From the NCBI RefSeq assembly GCF_016756315.1, contig NZ_AP024235.1:2728001-2792000 (forward strand): a stretch of DNA of 64,000 bases, given 5' to 3'. This DNA is from Alteromonas sp. KC3 (GTDB lineage: Bacteria; Pseudomonadota; Gammaproteobacteria; Enterobacterales; Alteromonadaceae). Numbering within the stretch: position 1 is the first letter of the stretch; each line of letters starts with the position of its first letter. The notes under the pieces are model-generated. The model did not search any database, was not told where the DNA came from, and was given only the letters and a program-made list of their open reading frames with translations. Shown one piece after another: positions 35,521 through 45,119 of this stretch. A program made the translations under genes and the position numbers.

Positions 35521-38500
35521 ATGTCAAAAACCCCCGCTTTAGACTGTATTCGGGTAATCTCAGATTTTCCTACACTGCAAAGATTTGCTTCTGTACTTTG
35601 GAAACAAGATAACTCATATCATGGAGCAGCCATAATGGTTGGTGCAGGCTTTAGTCGTTGTTCTTCTACAACGGCTGACTCTAGTAAGAAACTGCCATTA
35701 TGGAGTAATTTTTCGAATACTTTACAAAACGAACTTGGAACTAAAGGAAATACGGATCCACTTCGCATAGCAGAGGAATATACCGCCTACTTTGGCAGAC
35801 AGGCCCTCAATGAATTAATCAAAAAAGAGATTAATGATGCCAATTGGGAGCCTGGAGAGCTCCATAGTTTGCTACTTCGCCTTCCTTGGACTGAAGTTTT
35901 GACTACAAATTGGGATACTTTATTGGAAAGAGCTTCTGAGAAGATACATGAAGCATTTTACAGTGTGGTCTATAAACAAGAGGATCTATCTCATGCTTGT
36001 TCCCCTAGAGTTGTTAAGTTACACGGTACTTTGAATGTTACTAATGATCTTACCTTCACTCAGGAGGATTACCGAACTTTCCCAGTGAGGCACGCTGCAT
36101 TTGTAAATTTTGCTCGTCAAGTATTCATTGAAAATGAGCTTTGTTTACTAGGTTTTTCTGGAGACGATCCCAACTTTCTGCAGTGGGCAGGATGGGTTAG
36201 AGATCACTTATCTACAAGTGCAAGGCGTATCTATTTGGTTGGCGCGTTAGGCTTAAATGCGGCAAAAAGGAAGTATCTAGAATCGATTAACGTAGCACCA
36301 ATTGACTTGGCAATCTTAGTTGAAGAGTACGAAGATCCAGATTTGAAGCATCAAAAGGCAACTGAACTATTTCTTAGTGCATTGCATGAATTGAAACCTA
36401 AACCAAGTTGGGAATGGTTCCCAAAGCTATCGGAGCGTGATGAGCCTTTTGAGTCTCAGCTGGAAGCATTAAAACAAGATCGTGAAGATTATCCTGGGTG
36501 GATTATTTGCCCCTCCGATTTAAGGTTTTTCGTTCATTCACGCTTTGATCATAAATTACTTAACAAAAAGGCTATTGATAGCCTCCCAAAAGACCAACTT
36601 GCAATGCTGCTTTACGAAGTAGCGTGGCACTACAACGTATCATTTTGCTTAGCTCCAGAATGGATAGCTAATGAAATGCTAACTAACGCGATACATCCGC
36701 AGGTCAACCCTCTATCTAAAAAGCAAAGATTAGAGGTCGCTGCTTACGTTTTAAAAGTAAGTCGCTGGTATGGCGAAGAGGGGTGTATATTAAAAAGCCA
36801 TGCTAAATCCTTCATAGAAGAAAATGTAAAGTTCTGGCCAGAATATGAAGACACGTTAATTTTTTGCGAAGCAACTGAAGCCAAGATAAATCTAAACTAT
36901 TCAGAGCTAGAACTGTTAATACCTAAAATTAAAGCTAACTCTCCTGATGGGAAAATTAAGAAAGCATCTTTATGTGGTGAACTCGGCCAATATGATGAGG
37001 GTAAAAAGTTATTATCCGATGCTCGACGATATTTACTCGAAAAGTATAGAACAGACGAGAACTCCGTTTACGTGCTATCTAGACTAAGTTTGGTTGACAG
37101 TTTGTTAGGAACCATGGAGCTCCGACGTGTCGACACAAATATATTAGGTGAGGTATCAAGAGTAAGAAAATGCGACTTTTGGAGGCATATAGAAGCTTTT
37201 AGAAACATCGTTCAAGAGAGGATTGAGAGTCAAGAAAGCCATACTGGTATAGAGGTTCTATTCGAGCCTGGAAAATACAGAGATAACTCAGCAAAACAAA
37301 GTTTCAGAAATGATGTCCACCCTTTAGTTACATTTTATGAAATGACAAGCGAAATTGGTATCCCTGTACGTTGGGACAACTTCAACATCATGGGTAACGC
37401 AGCGACTAAGTTGCTTCAACTACAAGATCTAGATTTTCACCATCGACTTTATTTAACTGTTGTTACTGCAAATAGCGAGAACGACAGTATTCTTGAAAAG
37501 ACATTCTCAAGAATTCAATTGGCCAAGTTGCCAAATGACTATTGTGAAAAGTTAATTGAATGGTGTATCGATGCAATTTCGTTTTGGAGTGAAAAACTCT
37601 CCAATAATTCTGGTGCTCATTTTATAACTGCATTGACAAAAACAAGAGTTCTAGTCGAAATCCTTGCAAGGTTATCTGTGAGAGCATCAACGACAAACGC
37701 AAAGCGAATTTTCCAATTAGCTATGGCTTGGGGACATAACCGAATGTTTAGGCATATTTGGTTGAGGAACTCACTCAAGCACTTGATAAATTACTCTTTG
37801 AGTACAGTTCCTTGCTCTGAGCAGGGTGAACTTCTTCTGGATGCTCTAAAGTTCCCTTTATTTACAGAGTTAGAACCTTCTGAGCAAACAAATTCTTTTG
37901 AGTGGCCAAACCCTGTTATTCGAGGGACACTGAAAAGGACCGATAACTATCAGTTAAGCCATAGGATAGACCAAATACTTGACCAGGTGAAGCCAAACTC
38001 GAGTACATCCCGCTTTGGGATACAAAGATTATTGCCTCTTTTACAGTGCAATTTTCTAAAGGAGAGTGAAAAAGAAAAATTACGAAAGCAAATTTGGGAA
38101 CATGATACAGCTAACAAAAGTTTACCAGTAACAGGACTACTTAATTGGGTTACGCTAGAGTTGCCTTCCAATAATCCTGATATGCTGATCACTAAATTCA
38201 AAGAGCATGTCTTCGATACAGAAGCTACGGACTTTTTTAGTGAAACCCGTTTGTTGGACATAATTAACTGTAGGTTTGTAGACGTATCGCCTTCACAAGA
38301 AGAAGCAATAAAGTGCTTTGAAAAGCTTGTTAGTTGGTCTCCCCAAGTAGAAAGAGTTGACGAGTTAGACTTCTTTAGAACTAGTAACGATGGCTTAATC
38401 GGGCCATATATTGCTGAAGCATTGAGCCGTTGTATTGTTCCGGCATTAAGTAAAAATGATTTGACCGAGTTAAATTATTATAAAGTAAATGCTTTCGTTA

Positions 38501-39030
38501 ATGAGACTCACTGTAATCAAGCTTTAATCTCGTTGCCTTACTTTGCACAACATAATTCAGCCCTTGAGGGCGATTTGGAGAAAATTCTCAGAATATCTCT
38601 TCATAGCTCAAACAATGAGAGTGTTACATATTCCGCGTTCTCTATTTTAGAATGGCGAAAATTATATAGATGTAAATCAAACGAAAATCTAATTGCAACA
38701 CTGATTACAATGGTCACGTTAAACAGGGAATCTAGCGCTATAAGTGTTCTATCGAGTATCAATCGCCTATTGCAGGACAACTACCTACTTGATAATCAAG
38801 TCATTTTGCTTAAGGAAGTTATACCAACACTGTTTGACAATTGTAATTATAACATTGAGAGACTTACTTTAAATGAATTAACAAACGTATCTTTGTTAAG
38901 AGCTGAGGTTGTAAAACTGGCACGAAGTTTAAACGATGTTTCAACTCATGGTGAACTTGAAAGAGTAATAGGTGAAGCTAAACTTGATTCCTTGCCCGAA
39001 GTAAGATTCGCAGCAATAGAGAAGAGCTAA
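35521..39030 (+). CDS. large SIR2-domain protein, likely anti-phage NADase (DSR-like)
   Basis: 1169 residues. The N-terminal ~280 residues are a SIR2-like domain with GAGFSR (41-46) for NAD binding, LTTNWDTLLE with N130 and D132, VKLHGTL with H168, and LGFSGDDPNF (210-219). The Asn and His match the residues known to be essential in defence-associated sirtuins, which break down NAD+ on phage infection. The remaining ~880 residues are helical, repeat-like and without a known catalytic motif, as in the sensor region of DSR1/DSR2. There is no partner gene (no HerA, Argonaute or TIR), so a single-protein system is likely. The start is ATG 35521, with TTG 35515 also in frame. The gene is visibly AT-richer than its neighbours and sits beside a relaxase fragment and tRNA-Pro. 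Confidence 0.82.
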   Translation: MSKTPALDCIRVISDFPTLQRFASVLWKQDNSYHGAAIMVGAGFSRCSSTTADSSKKLPLWSNFSNTLQNELGTKGNTDPLRIAEEYTAYFGRQALNELIKKEINDANWEPGELHSLLLRLPWTEVLTTNWDTLLERASEKIHEAFYSVVYKQEDLSHACSPRVVKLHGTLNVTNDLTFTQEDYRTFPVRHAAFVNFARQVFIENELCLLGFSGDDPNFLQWAGWVRDHLSTSARRIYLVGALGLNAAKRKYLESINVAPIDLAILVEEYEDPDLKHQKATELFLSALHELKPKPSWEWFPKLSERDEPFESQLEALKQDREDYPGWIICPSDLRFFVHSRFDHKLLNKKAIDSLPKDQLAMLLYEVAWHYNVSFCLAPEWIANEMLTNAIHPQVNPLSKKQRLEVAAYVLKVSRWYGEEGCILKSHAKSFIEENVKFWPEYEDTLIFCEATEAKINLNYSELELLIPKIKANSPDGKIKKASLCGELGQYDEGKKLLSDARRYLLEKYRTDENSVYVLSRLSLVDSLLGTMELRRVDTNILGEVSRVRKCDFWRHIEAFRNIVQERIESQESHTGIEVLFEPGKYRDNSAKQSFRNDVHPLVTFYEMTSEIGIPVRWDNFNIMGNAATKLLQLQDLDFHHRLYLTVVTANSENDSILEKTFSRIQLAKLPNDYCEKLIEWCIDAISFWSEKLSNNSGAHFITALTKTRVLVEILARLSVRASTTNAKRIFQLAMAWGHNRMFRHIWLRNSLKHLINYSLSTVPCSEQGELLLDALKFPLFTELEPSEQTNSFEWPNPVIRGTLKRTDNYQLSHRIDQILDQVKPNSSTSRFGIQRLLPLLQCNFLKESEKEKLRKQIWEHDTANKSLPVTGLLNWVTLELPSNNPDMLITKFKEHVFDTEATDFFSETRLLDIINCRFVDVSPSQEEAIKCFEKLVSWSPQVERVDELDFFRTSNDGLIGPYIAEALSRCIVPALSKNDLTELNYYKVNAFVNETHCNQALISLPYFAQHNSALEGDLEKILRISLHSSNNESVTYSAFSILEWRKLYRCKSNENLIATLITMVTLNRESSAISVLSSINRLLQDNYLLDNQVILLKEVIPTLFDNCNYNIERLTLNELTNVSLLRAEVVKLARSLNDVSTHGELERVIGEAKLDSLPEVRFAAIEKS

Positions 39031-39045
39031 CTAAGCAGCGTTGAA

Positions 39046-39069
39046 TGTCCGCTTTGTCTTTTGCGGACA
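39046..39069. repeat. hairpin just after the SIR2 gene
   Basis: Seven-base arms TGTCCGC / GCGGACA around a ten-base loop, 16 bases past the SIR2 stop. There is no T-run. It may be a weak terminator or the edge of a small intergenic repeat. GCGGACAA also occurs at 35242-35249 on the other side of the gene. Confidence 0.4.
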
Positions 39070-39297
39070 AAGGTAATCTTTCGCTCTAAATTCCGCATTC
39101 GCTCAAAGTGGACAGTCATCCCAAACTGAAAGAGTTCGCAACGATTAAAACAATTAAGAAAGACAGCTTTGCTAACTGTAAAAGAGCCGAAATTATGTGT
39201 TGGGTTGGTGTTGGTAATTTACAATAACTCTGCGTGCAAAGTTGCATGGACTATTCGAAGAATGGACATAAACATTTGATTTTATGGGATGAGGAAT

Positions 39298-39374
39298 TGG
39301 TCGGTGTGAGAGGATTTGAACCTCCGACCCCTGACACCCCATGACAGTGCGCTACCAGGCTGCGCTACACACCG
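39298..39374 (-). tRNA. tRNA-Pro, anticodon GGG
   Basis: 77 bases including an encoded CCA. The acceptor stem is CGGTGTG with CACACCG. The D arm has GCGC...GCGC, and the anticodon loop is ATGGGGT (GGG). The T arm has GGAGG-TTCAAAT-CCTCT. It is very similar to E. coli proL, including the T-T pair in the anticodon stem. It reads leftward toward the SIR2 gene. tRNA genes are frequent integration sites. Confidence 0.95.
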
Positions 39375-39425
39375 ACCGAAAGAGCGAGTAAGTCTACTTA
39401 AATTTATTCACTTTGCAACGAGAAT

Positions 39426-39458
39426 TAGCAATTAGCTTACTTAAGCGCTTAATTGCTA
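39426..39458. repeat. inverted repeat downstream of the DASS transporter
   Basis: Arms TAGCAATTAG and CTTAATTGCTA (one bulge) around a 12-base loop, between the transporter stop and the tRNA. It may end the transporter transcript, though no strong T-run follows. Confidence 0.4.
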
Positions 39459-39489
39459 ACCAGTTCTTAAAGTTTTACCGGCTCTTTTA

Positions 39490-40926
39490 CTACGTTAACG
39501 TTAAATAACACACACTTGTAACCACCAACGCTACCAATACATTCAGTACAATGCCTTCTCTCGCCATGGTTTTTATATCAAACTTTTCTGTTGAATAGGC
39601 TATAGCATTCGGCGCTGTTGCGACGGGTAACATGAAAGCACAGCTGGCACTGATTGCCGCGGGTATCATTAGCAGTTTAGGATCTACGCCTACTGCCAAG
39701 CCTGCCGCAGCCAAAATAGGCATTAATAGTGTTGATGTTGCGGTGTTCGACGTAATTTCAGTTAAGAAAGTAACAAACAAGCAAATACCCAACACAAGTA
39801 ATATCACAGGAAGTGTCGAAAGGCCTGTTAGCCATGTACCCATTAATACACTTAAGCCCGACGCAGTGAAAGCTTTCGCAATGCATATACCGCCAGCAAA
39901 TAGCAAAAGCATGCCCCATGGAATATCATTGGCTGTCTTCCAATCAAGGAGCTTGTCGTTGTTGCCCTTGGCATCAACTTGGCCGTTATCATTACCGCTA
40001 TTAGTCAAAAACATTGCTGCAACGCCGGCCACAGCAATAGTACTGTCACTAATGGTAGTCACGCCAATCCACGCGGTCCAAAATGGGCGGAATATCCATG
40101 CCATTGCCACAGTACCAAAAATCATCAATACGCGCTTTTCAGCCACGCTCCACACCCCAGGTACAGGTAAATTAATATTACCGACTTCTTTAATACCACG
40201 GGCAAGCCAAAGTGCCATTATCGGCACGCCGATCATGACGATAGGTACGCCCGTTTTCATCCATTCTATAAAGCTGTATTCAACACCTTGCGTTTCTTCA
40301 TAAACACTCATAAAGATAATGTTGGGTGGTGTGCCTATAGGTGTGCCAACGCCTCCTAAACTTGCTGAATACGCAATGCCAAGAATAAGTGCAACACCAA
40401 ATCGAGGGTTATCTACGGCATTAATAATGGCAATTGCCATAGGTAACATCATGAGTATTGTGGCGGTATTGCTAATCCACATACTTAGAACAGCGGTAGT
40501 TAACATAAAGCCAAGCACAAGCTTAAGGGGGCTTCCACTCCCTGTTAACCGCAGCATGTATATGGCGAATCGCTTGTGCAAATTGGCCCTTTCTAACGCT
40601 TTCGACAACATAAAGGCGGCCATAAGTAAAATAATGACATGGCTACCTAACGACGACGCAGCTTCACTGTGCGACAGCACACCGAACAAGGGAAATAATG
40701 CAAAAGGTAAAAGTGAGGTAGCGGGTATAGGGAGTGCTTCGGTTACCCACAAAATGGCAACAAATAGTGTTATGGATGCGGTAAAAAATATGTCGCTGGG
40801 TTGTCCTACAGCCCAAAGCCCTAGGCCACTTAATACCGACACAATAAACGCGAAAAGAATAATGCTGTTTTTGCGTGTTGGTGGCTTGCTTGGCATAGCC
40901 GCATGCGTTTGAGAGTGAGATTGCAT
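39490..40926 (-). CDS. DASS (SLC13) family dicarboxylate/sodium symporter
   Basis: 478 residues and ~11-13 membrane helices. The two inverted-repeat signature motifs are SNTAT (WISNTATI) and SNTAT (TSNTATST), each near a Pro- or Gly-rich loop such as GTPIGTPPN, as in DASS transporters. These motifs bind sodium and the dicarboxylate. Likely substrates are succinate, fumarate, malate or related acids, which cannot be separated from sulfate by eye. GGGAAG lies five bases before the ATG at 40926. It is a single gene next to the tRNA. Confidence 0.9.
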   Translation of the reverse strand: MQSHSQTHAAMPSKPPTRKNSIILFAFIVSVLSGLGLWAVGQPSDIFFTASITLFVAILWVTEALPIPATSLLPFALFPLFGVLSHSEAASSLGSHVIILLMAAFMLSKALERANLHKRFAIYMLRLTGSGSPLKLVLGFMLTTAVLSMWISNTATILMMLPMAIAIINAVDNPRFGVALILGIAYSASLGGVGTPIGTPPNIIFMSVYEETQGVEYSFIEWMKTGVPIVMIGVPIMALWLARGIKEVGNINLPVPGVWSVAEKRVLMIFGTVAMAWIFRPFWTAWIGVTTISDSTIAVAGVAAMFLTNSGNDNGQVDAKGNNDKLLDWKTANDIPWGMLLLFAGGICIAKAFTASGLSVLMGTWLTGLSTLPVILLVLGICLFVTFLTEITSNTATSTLLMPILAAAGLAVGVDPKLLMIPAAISASCAFMLPVATAPNAIAYSTEKFDIKTMAREGIVLNVLVALVVTSVCYLTLT

Positions 40927-41023
40927 CGCGCTTCCCTTTACTGATAGCGTTTATAAGTTGTTATTGTTTTAACTTATATTTTCTACCAGTAATGAAGGGA
41001 AAACGCACTAGGCAATTGGAAAT

Positions 41024-41617
41024 TTATTTGTTCTCGTCATCCGATGAAATACGGCTGGCTACTGCGCCAGCTTGGCCTTTGTATTTAGCATCTACACGAG
41101 CGTTGTAGGGTTTTTCAGCTGGTGCCGATAACACCTCAAAGCTCAGTGCTCCAATTTTCATTTTTGGGCGAAGTGCTAAAGGTAGTTTACCGCTGTTGTA
41201 AAATTCCAATACGATGTTGCCAGACCAACCTGGATCGATTCGGTGCGCGGTAACGTGTACCATAAGGCCAAGGCGCGCAAGAGACGAACGTCCATCTAAC
41301 CAGCCAACAATGTTATCTGGCAGCGTTACTGATTCGTGCGTGATTGCCAGAGCAAGCTCACCAGGGTGTAAGAAAAATGCTTTACCCTCTTCCAGTTCAA
41401 TTTCATCGCTCATTACATGGTCAAGGGCCTCTTGCACTTGTGCCTTTGGTCCACTTAGGTCGATAAACGGCGCTTGGTGGTCTTCAAACACGCGAAACTT
41501 GTTACCAAGACGAATATCTACCGTAACACCGCTTATTTGGTCATAACTTGGAGCTGGGTCGATATTGATTTTGCCGTCTTGTAAATATTGATAAATGTCG
41601 CGATCGCACAAACGCAT
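41024..41617 (-). CDS. dcd: dCTP deaminase
   Basis: 197 residues, nearly the same as E. coli Dcd (193) along its length. It starts with [12 protein letters not shown] and carries the active-site segments [23 protein letters not shown] and [16 protein letters not shown] (with the catalytic Glu). It converts dCTP to dUTP for dTMP synthesis. The upstream frame to 41674 is rejected because the family begins at MRLCDR. It lies ~130 bases downstream of mrp in the same direction, as in enterobacteria. Confidence 0.96.
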   Translation of the reverse strand: MRLCDRDIYQYLQDGKINIDPAPSYDQISGVTVDIRLGNKFRVFEDHQAPFIDLSGPKAQVQEALDHVMSDEIELEEGKAFFLHPGELALAITHESVTLPDNIVGWLDGRSSLARLGLMVHVTAHRIDPGWSGNIVLEFYNSGKLPLALRPKMKIGALSFEVLSAPAEKPYNARVDAKYKGQAGAVASRISSDDENK

Positions 41618-41749
41618 GGTGTATTCCTCTATTTTGTAGGCCGCTATTATGCGTATGTCGTTAGTCCCAATCAACTGTGCAACGCAAGGTTTTATGCGCT
41701 TTTCACCCTATTTATGGCGAAGTGGTTAACTATTTATCAGTGCAAAGCA

Positions 41750-42859
41750 TCAATCAGACTTTCCAACAATTCCAATGGGCTCTCCTTTGATATGGCTAAC
41801 ACCCCCTTTTCGAGGAGCAACCGACAACGCTAATTGCATAGAAAGGGCGCGGGCAGCCTCTCGATAGCTTTCGCTCAGCGGACTATCAGGTGTTTCCACC
41901 AATAACGGCGTACCGGCATCGCCATGCTCGCGTATATGAATATCAAGAGGCAGTTGACCTAAAAGCGGTAAGCCATGACGTTCGGCAAGCGCCTCACCAC
42001 CATCTTTAGCAAACACATAGTCTTTTGTACCGCAGGCTCTGCACTGGTAATAGCTCATGTTCTCGATTAGGCCAAGCACAGGCACATTGACCTTTTCAAA
42101 CATGCTTATACCTTTTTGCGCGTCGGCGAGCGCTAAATCTTGCGGCGTAGTCACCACAATTGACGCAGTTAACGGCACCTGCTGTGCCATAGTTAACTGG
42201 ATATCACCTGTCCCTGGCGGCATATCTACAATGAGGTAGTCGAGCACTGGCCATAAGGTTTCGTCTAATAGCTGTTTAAGCGCCCTACTCGCCATAGGTC
42301 CACGCCATACTGCTGCATCTTCTTGTGGCACTAAATAACCAATGGAGTTCGCCACCAAGCCATGCGCATTTAGTGGCTGCATGTGCTTGTTGTCTTCACT
42401 TTCAGGGTGTGCGTCAGGGTTACCCAACATGATAGGAACAGAGGGCCCGTAAATATCGGCATCTAAAATACCCACTTTGGCGCCTTCCTGCATAAGTGCA
42501 AATGCAAGATTAATACTAGTAGTAGACTTACCTACCCCACCTTTGCCTGAGGCAATGGCAATAATATTTTTAATATTGGTAACGGGCGCAACCTCAGTTT
42601 CACCGCTGGCAATATGTTGTTTAAAGCTAAGCGTGGCATCATCAAGCTTACCTTTAAGTTGTTTAATGACTTCTTCTTTAAGCACTTGTAATTGCGTGGC
42701 GATACAAAACGGTAAGGTTACCGTCACACCCGCATCTTCGTTTTCAGGCTGGCTAAAAGCACACCAAGGCAAGGTATCTTCCACATCGAGCGAAAAATAC
42801 GTGGCCAAAATAGCAGCAACTTTGTGCGTTACCGGCTCTGCTTTGCGAGAAAAGAACAT
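41750..42859 (-). CDS. mrp: Mrp/ApbC iron-sulfur cluster carrier ATPase
   Basis: 369 residues, the same length as E. coli Mrp. The N-terminal ~90 residues form the MIP18-like part. The P-loop GKGGVGKST lies near residue 107, followed by the Walker B-type DMPPGTGD. The CxxC motif (QCRAC) binds the Fe-S cluster between subunits. It transfers iron-sulfur clusters to target proteins. The start is MFFSRK at 42859, with AAGG six bases before it; the 30 residues upstream are not family-like. It is divergent from metG, an arrangement kept in E. coli and relatives. Confidence 0.95.
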   Translation of the reverse strand: MFFSRKAEPVTHKVAAILATYFSLDVEDTLPWCAFSQPENEDAGVTVTLPFCIATQLQVLKEEVIKQLKGKLDDATLSFKQHIASGETEVAPVTNIKNIIAIASGKGGVGKSTTSINLAFALMQEGAKVGILDADIYGPSVPIMLGNPDAHPESEDNKHMQPLNAHGLVANSIGYLVPQEDAAVWRGPMASRALKQLLDETLWPVLDYLIVDMPPGTGDIQLTMAQQVPLTASIVVTTPQDLALADAQKGISMFEKVNVPVLGLIENMSYYQCRACGTKDYVFAKDGGEALAERHGLPLLGQLPLDIHIREHGDAGTPLLVETPDSPLSESYREAARALSMQLALSVAPRKGGVSHIKGEPIGIVGKSD

Positions 42860-42967
42860 AAAAAGCCTTACTAGTAGTACAATTGTGTGAATTACGTAAT
42901 GCAAAAAACGCGGTTTTCCGCTAGTATTTGCACCCATTTTGAAACGCAAAGAATCAATAACGTCATT

Positions 42968-44995
42968 ATGTCAGAAAAACGCCGAATTCTGGTAACCAGT
43001 GCGTTGCCATACGCAAATGGCTCTATTCATTTAGGGCATTTGCTAGAACATATTCAAACCGACATCTGGACTCGTTTTCAGCGCCTTCGCGGAAACGAAT
43101 GTTACAGTGTTTGCGCCGATGATGCACACGGCACTCCGGTTATGCTTAAAGCTCAAGAGCTTGGCATTACACCAGAAGAAATGGTGGCAAGAACCCGCGC
43201 TGAACATCACCAAGACCTTGTTGATTTTCACGTTGATTACGACAACTACTATGTAACCCATTCACCTGAAAACAAAGCGCTGTGTGAAGAAATTTACACG
43301 CGTTTAGACAACGCCGGTTACATCAGTAAGCGCACCATCAATCAGCTTTTCGACCCTGAAAAAGAAATGTTCCTGCCGGATCGTTTCGTAAAAGGCACAT
43401 GCCCAAGTTGTGGCGCAGAAGACCAAAACGGCGACAGCTGTGATGTGTGCGGCGCAACCTACAGCCCAACAGAAGTAAAGAACCCGCGCAGCGTTGTATC
43501 TGGTGCAACCCCGGTACTTAAAGAGTCTGAGCACTTCTTCTTCGACCTGCCAAAGTTTGAAGGCATGCTAAAAGAATGGATCCGTTCTGGCGCTCTTCAA
43601 GAAGAAATGGCAAACAAGTTACAAGAGTGGTTCACTGAAGGTCTTCAGCAGTGGGACATCAGCCGTGACGCGCCGTATTTCGGTTTTGAAATTCCAGGTG
43701 CTCCTAACAAGTTTTTCTACGTGTGGGTAGATGCACCTGTTGGCTACATGGCAAGTTTCAAAAATTTCTGCGATCAAAACAACCTAGAATTCGACGATTT
43801 CTGGAAAGCAGACTCAGACGCTGAGCTTTACCACTTTATTGGTAAAGACATTACGTATTTCCACTGCCTATTTTGGCCTGCGATGCTAGAAGGTGCGGGA
43901 TACCGTAAGCCGACTGGCGTAAACATTCACGGTTTTGTAACGGTAAATGGCGCGAAAATGTCTAAGTCTCGCGGTACGTTTATCAAGGGCCGAACTTACC
44001 TAGACCACCTGAACCCAGAATACCTACGCTACTACTTCGCGTCTAAGTTAAGTGATGGTGTTACAGATATCGACCTTAACTTTACTGACTTTGCTCAAAA
44101 GGTGAATTCAGACCTAGTGGGTAAAGTAGTAAACATCGCTAGCCGCTGTGCAAGCTTTATTACCAAGCGTTTCGACGGCAAGCTATCAGACAACGTGATT
44201 GAGCCAGAGCTTATTGCTGAGTTCCAAAATGCGTCAGACAGCATTGCTGCACTTTTTGAGAAACGTAAGTATCACCAAGCTGTGCGCGAAATTATGGCCC
44301 TTGCTGATAAAGCCAACCAGTTTATCGACAACAACGCACCTTGGGTAACTATTAAAGACGAAACTAAACAGCAGTTCACGCACGATGTGTGCTCGCTAGG
44401 TATCAACATGTTCCGTCTATTGGTTATTTACTTAAAGCCAGTACTTCCTGTGCTAGCAGTAAAAGCTGAAGAATTCTTAAATGACACGTTCGACTGGAAT
44501 TCACTGCAAACCCTATTAAAAGGCCACGCCATCAACAAATTTAAGCCAATGATGCAGCGTGTAGAAATGGAGAAAATCGACGCCATGGTTGAAGATTCAA
44601 AAGAAAGCCTAGCGCCAGCTGCACCGGCAATCGACCCAGATAGCCCGCTTGCAAAAGATCCTATCAGCGACACTATCTCGTTTGACGAGTTCGCCAAGGT
44701 AGATTTACGTATTGCGCGTATTGCTAAGGCTGAACATGTAGAGAAAGCTGACAAGCTTTTACGCCTAGAGCTAGATTTAGGCGGCGAAACCAAGCAAGTT
44801 TTTGCTGGTATCAAGTCGGCCTACTCGCCTGAAGCACTTATCGATAAACACACCGTAATGGTAGCAAACCTTGCGCCACGTAAAATGCGTTTCGGCATGA
44901 GTGAAGGTATGGTACTAGCCGCCGGTCCTGGTGGTGATGAACTTTATATTTTAGAGCCGCATGAAGGTGCTAAGCCTGGTATGCGCGTTAAGTAA
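42968..44995 (+). CDS. metG: methionyl-tRNA synthetase
   Basis: 675 residues (E. coli 677). The HIGH-type motif HLGH is at 21-24 and KMSKS is at 330-334. Between them is the zinc knuckle with CPSCGAED and CDVCGATY. The anticodon-binding helical domain follows. The C-terminal ~100 residues are the tRNA-binding EMAP/Trbp111 domain that dimerises the enzyme. The start at 42968 is preferred over 42887 because [15 protein letters not shown] is the family N-terminus. It is an essential charging enzyme, divergent from mrp. A terminator follows at 45024-45055. Confidence 0.97.
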   Translation: MSEKRRILVTSALPYANGSIHLGHLLEHIQTDIWTRFQRLRGNECYSVCADDAHGTPVMLKAQELGITPEEMVARTRAEHHQDLVDFHVDYDNYYVTHSPENKALCEEIYTRLDNAGYISKRTINQLFDPEKEMFLPDRFVKGTCPSCGAEDQNGDSCDVCGATYSPTEVKNPRSVVSGATPVLKESEHFFFDLPKFEGMLKEWIRSGALQEEMANKLQEWFTEGLQQWDISRDAPYFGFEIPGAPNKFFYVWVDAPVGYMASFKNFCDQNNLEFDDFWKADSDAELYHFIGKDITYFHCLFWPAMLEGAGYRKPTGVNIHGFVTVNGAKMSKSRGTFIKGRTYLDHLNPEYLRYYFASKLSDGVTDIDLNFTDFAQKVNSDLVGKVVNIASRCASFITKRFDGKLSDNVIEPELIAEFQNASDSIAALFEKRKYHQAVREIMALADKANQFIDNNAPWVTIKDETKQQFTHDVCSLGINMFRLLVIYLKPVLPVLAVKAEEFLNDTFDWNSLQTLLKGHAINKFKPMMQRVEMEKIDAMVEDSKESLAPAAPAIDPDSPLAKDPISDTISFDEFAKVDLRIARIAKAEHVEKADKLLRLELDLGGETKQVFAGIKSAYSPEALIDKHTVMVANLAPRKMRFGMSEGMVLAAGPGGDELYILEPHEGAKPGMRVK

Positions 44996-45023
44996 CACGC
45001 ATATCATTAGTGCAAAAAATGCA

Positions 45024-45055
45024 AAAGCCATGACAGGGAAACCTATCATGGCTTT
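45024..45055 (+). terminator. rho-independent terminator after metG
   Basis: AAAGCCATGA / TCATGGCTTT stem with a GG-GAAA-CC inner stem and loop, followed by a T-run. Confidence 0.85.
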
Positions 45056-45119
45056 TTTGTATACTTCAGTGAGTAATTCGCATTTCAGTCGGCATTTAGC
45101 CACGTTCATTATTGCTTGC

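Larger units (their letters stand above)
39031..39489. other. intergenic region with tRNA-Pro between SIR2 and the DASS transporter
   Basis: About 460 bases. It holds the SIR2-side hairpin (39046-39069), a stretch without visible genes (39070-39297), the tRNA-Pro gene (39298-39374) and an inverted repeat (39426-39458). I see no second copy of the tRNA 3' end that would prove an attachment site. Confidence 0.6.

Noticed and set aside
39298..39374. tRNA-Pro as a proven attachment site of the island
   Set aside because: No direct repeat of the tRNA 3' end was found near 34.7-35.5 kb and no integrase is visible, so only proximity supports it.
42860..42967. Longer N-termini of mrp and metG from overlapping upstream frames
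   Set aside because: Family N-termini begin at MFFSRK and MSEKRR; the extra leaders overlap each other on opposite strands and are not family-like.
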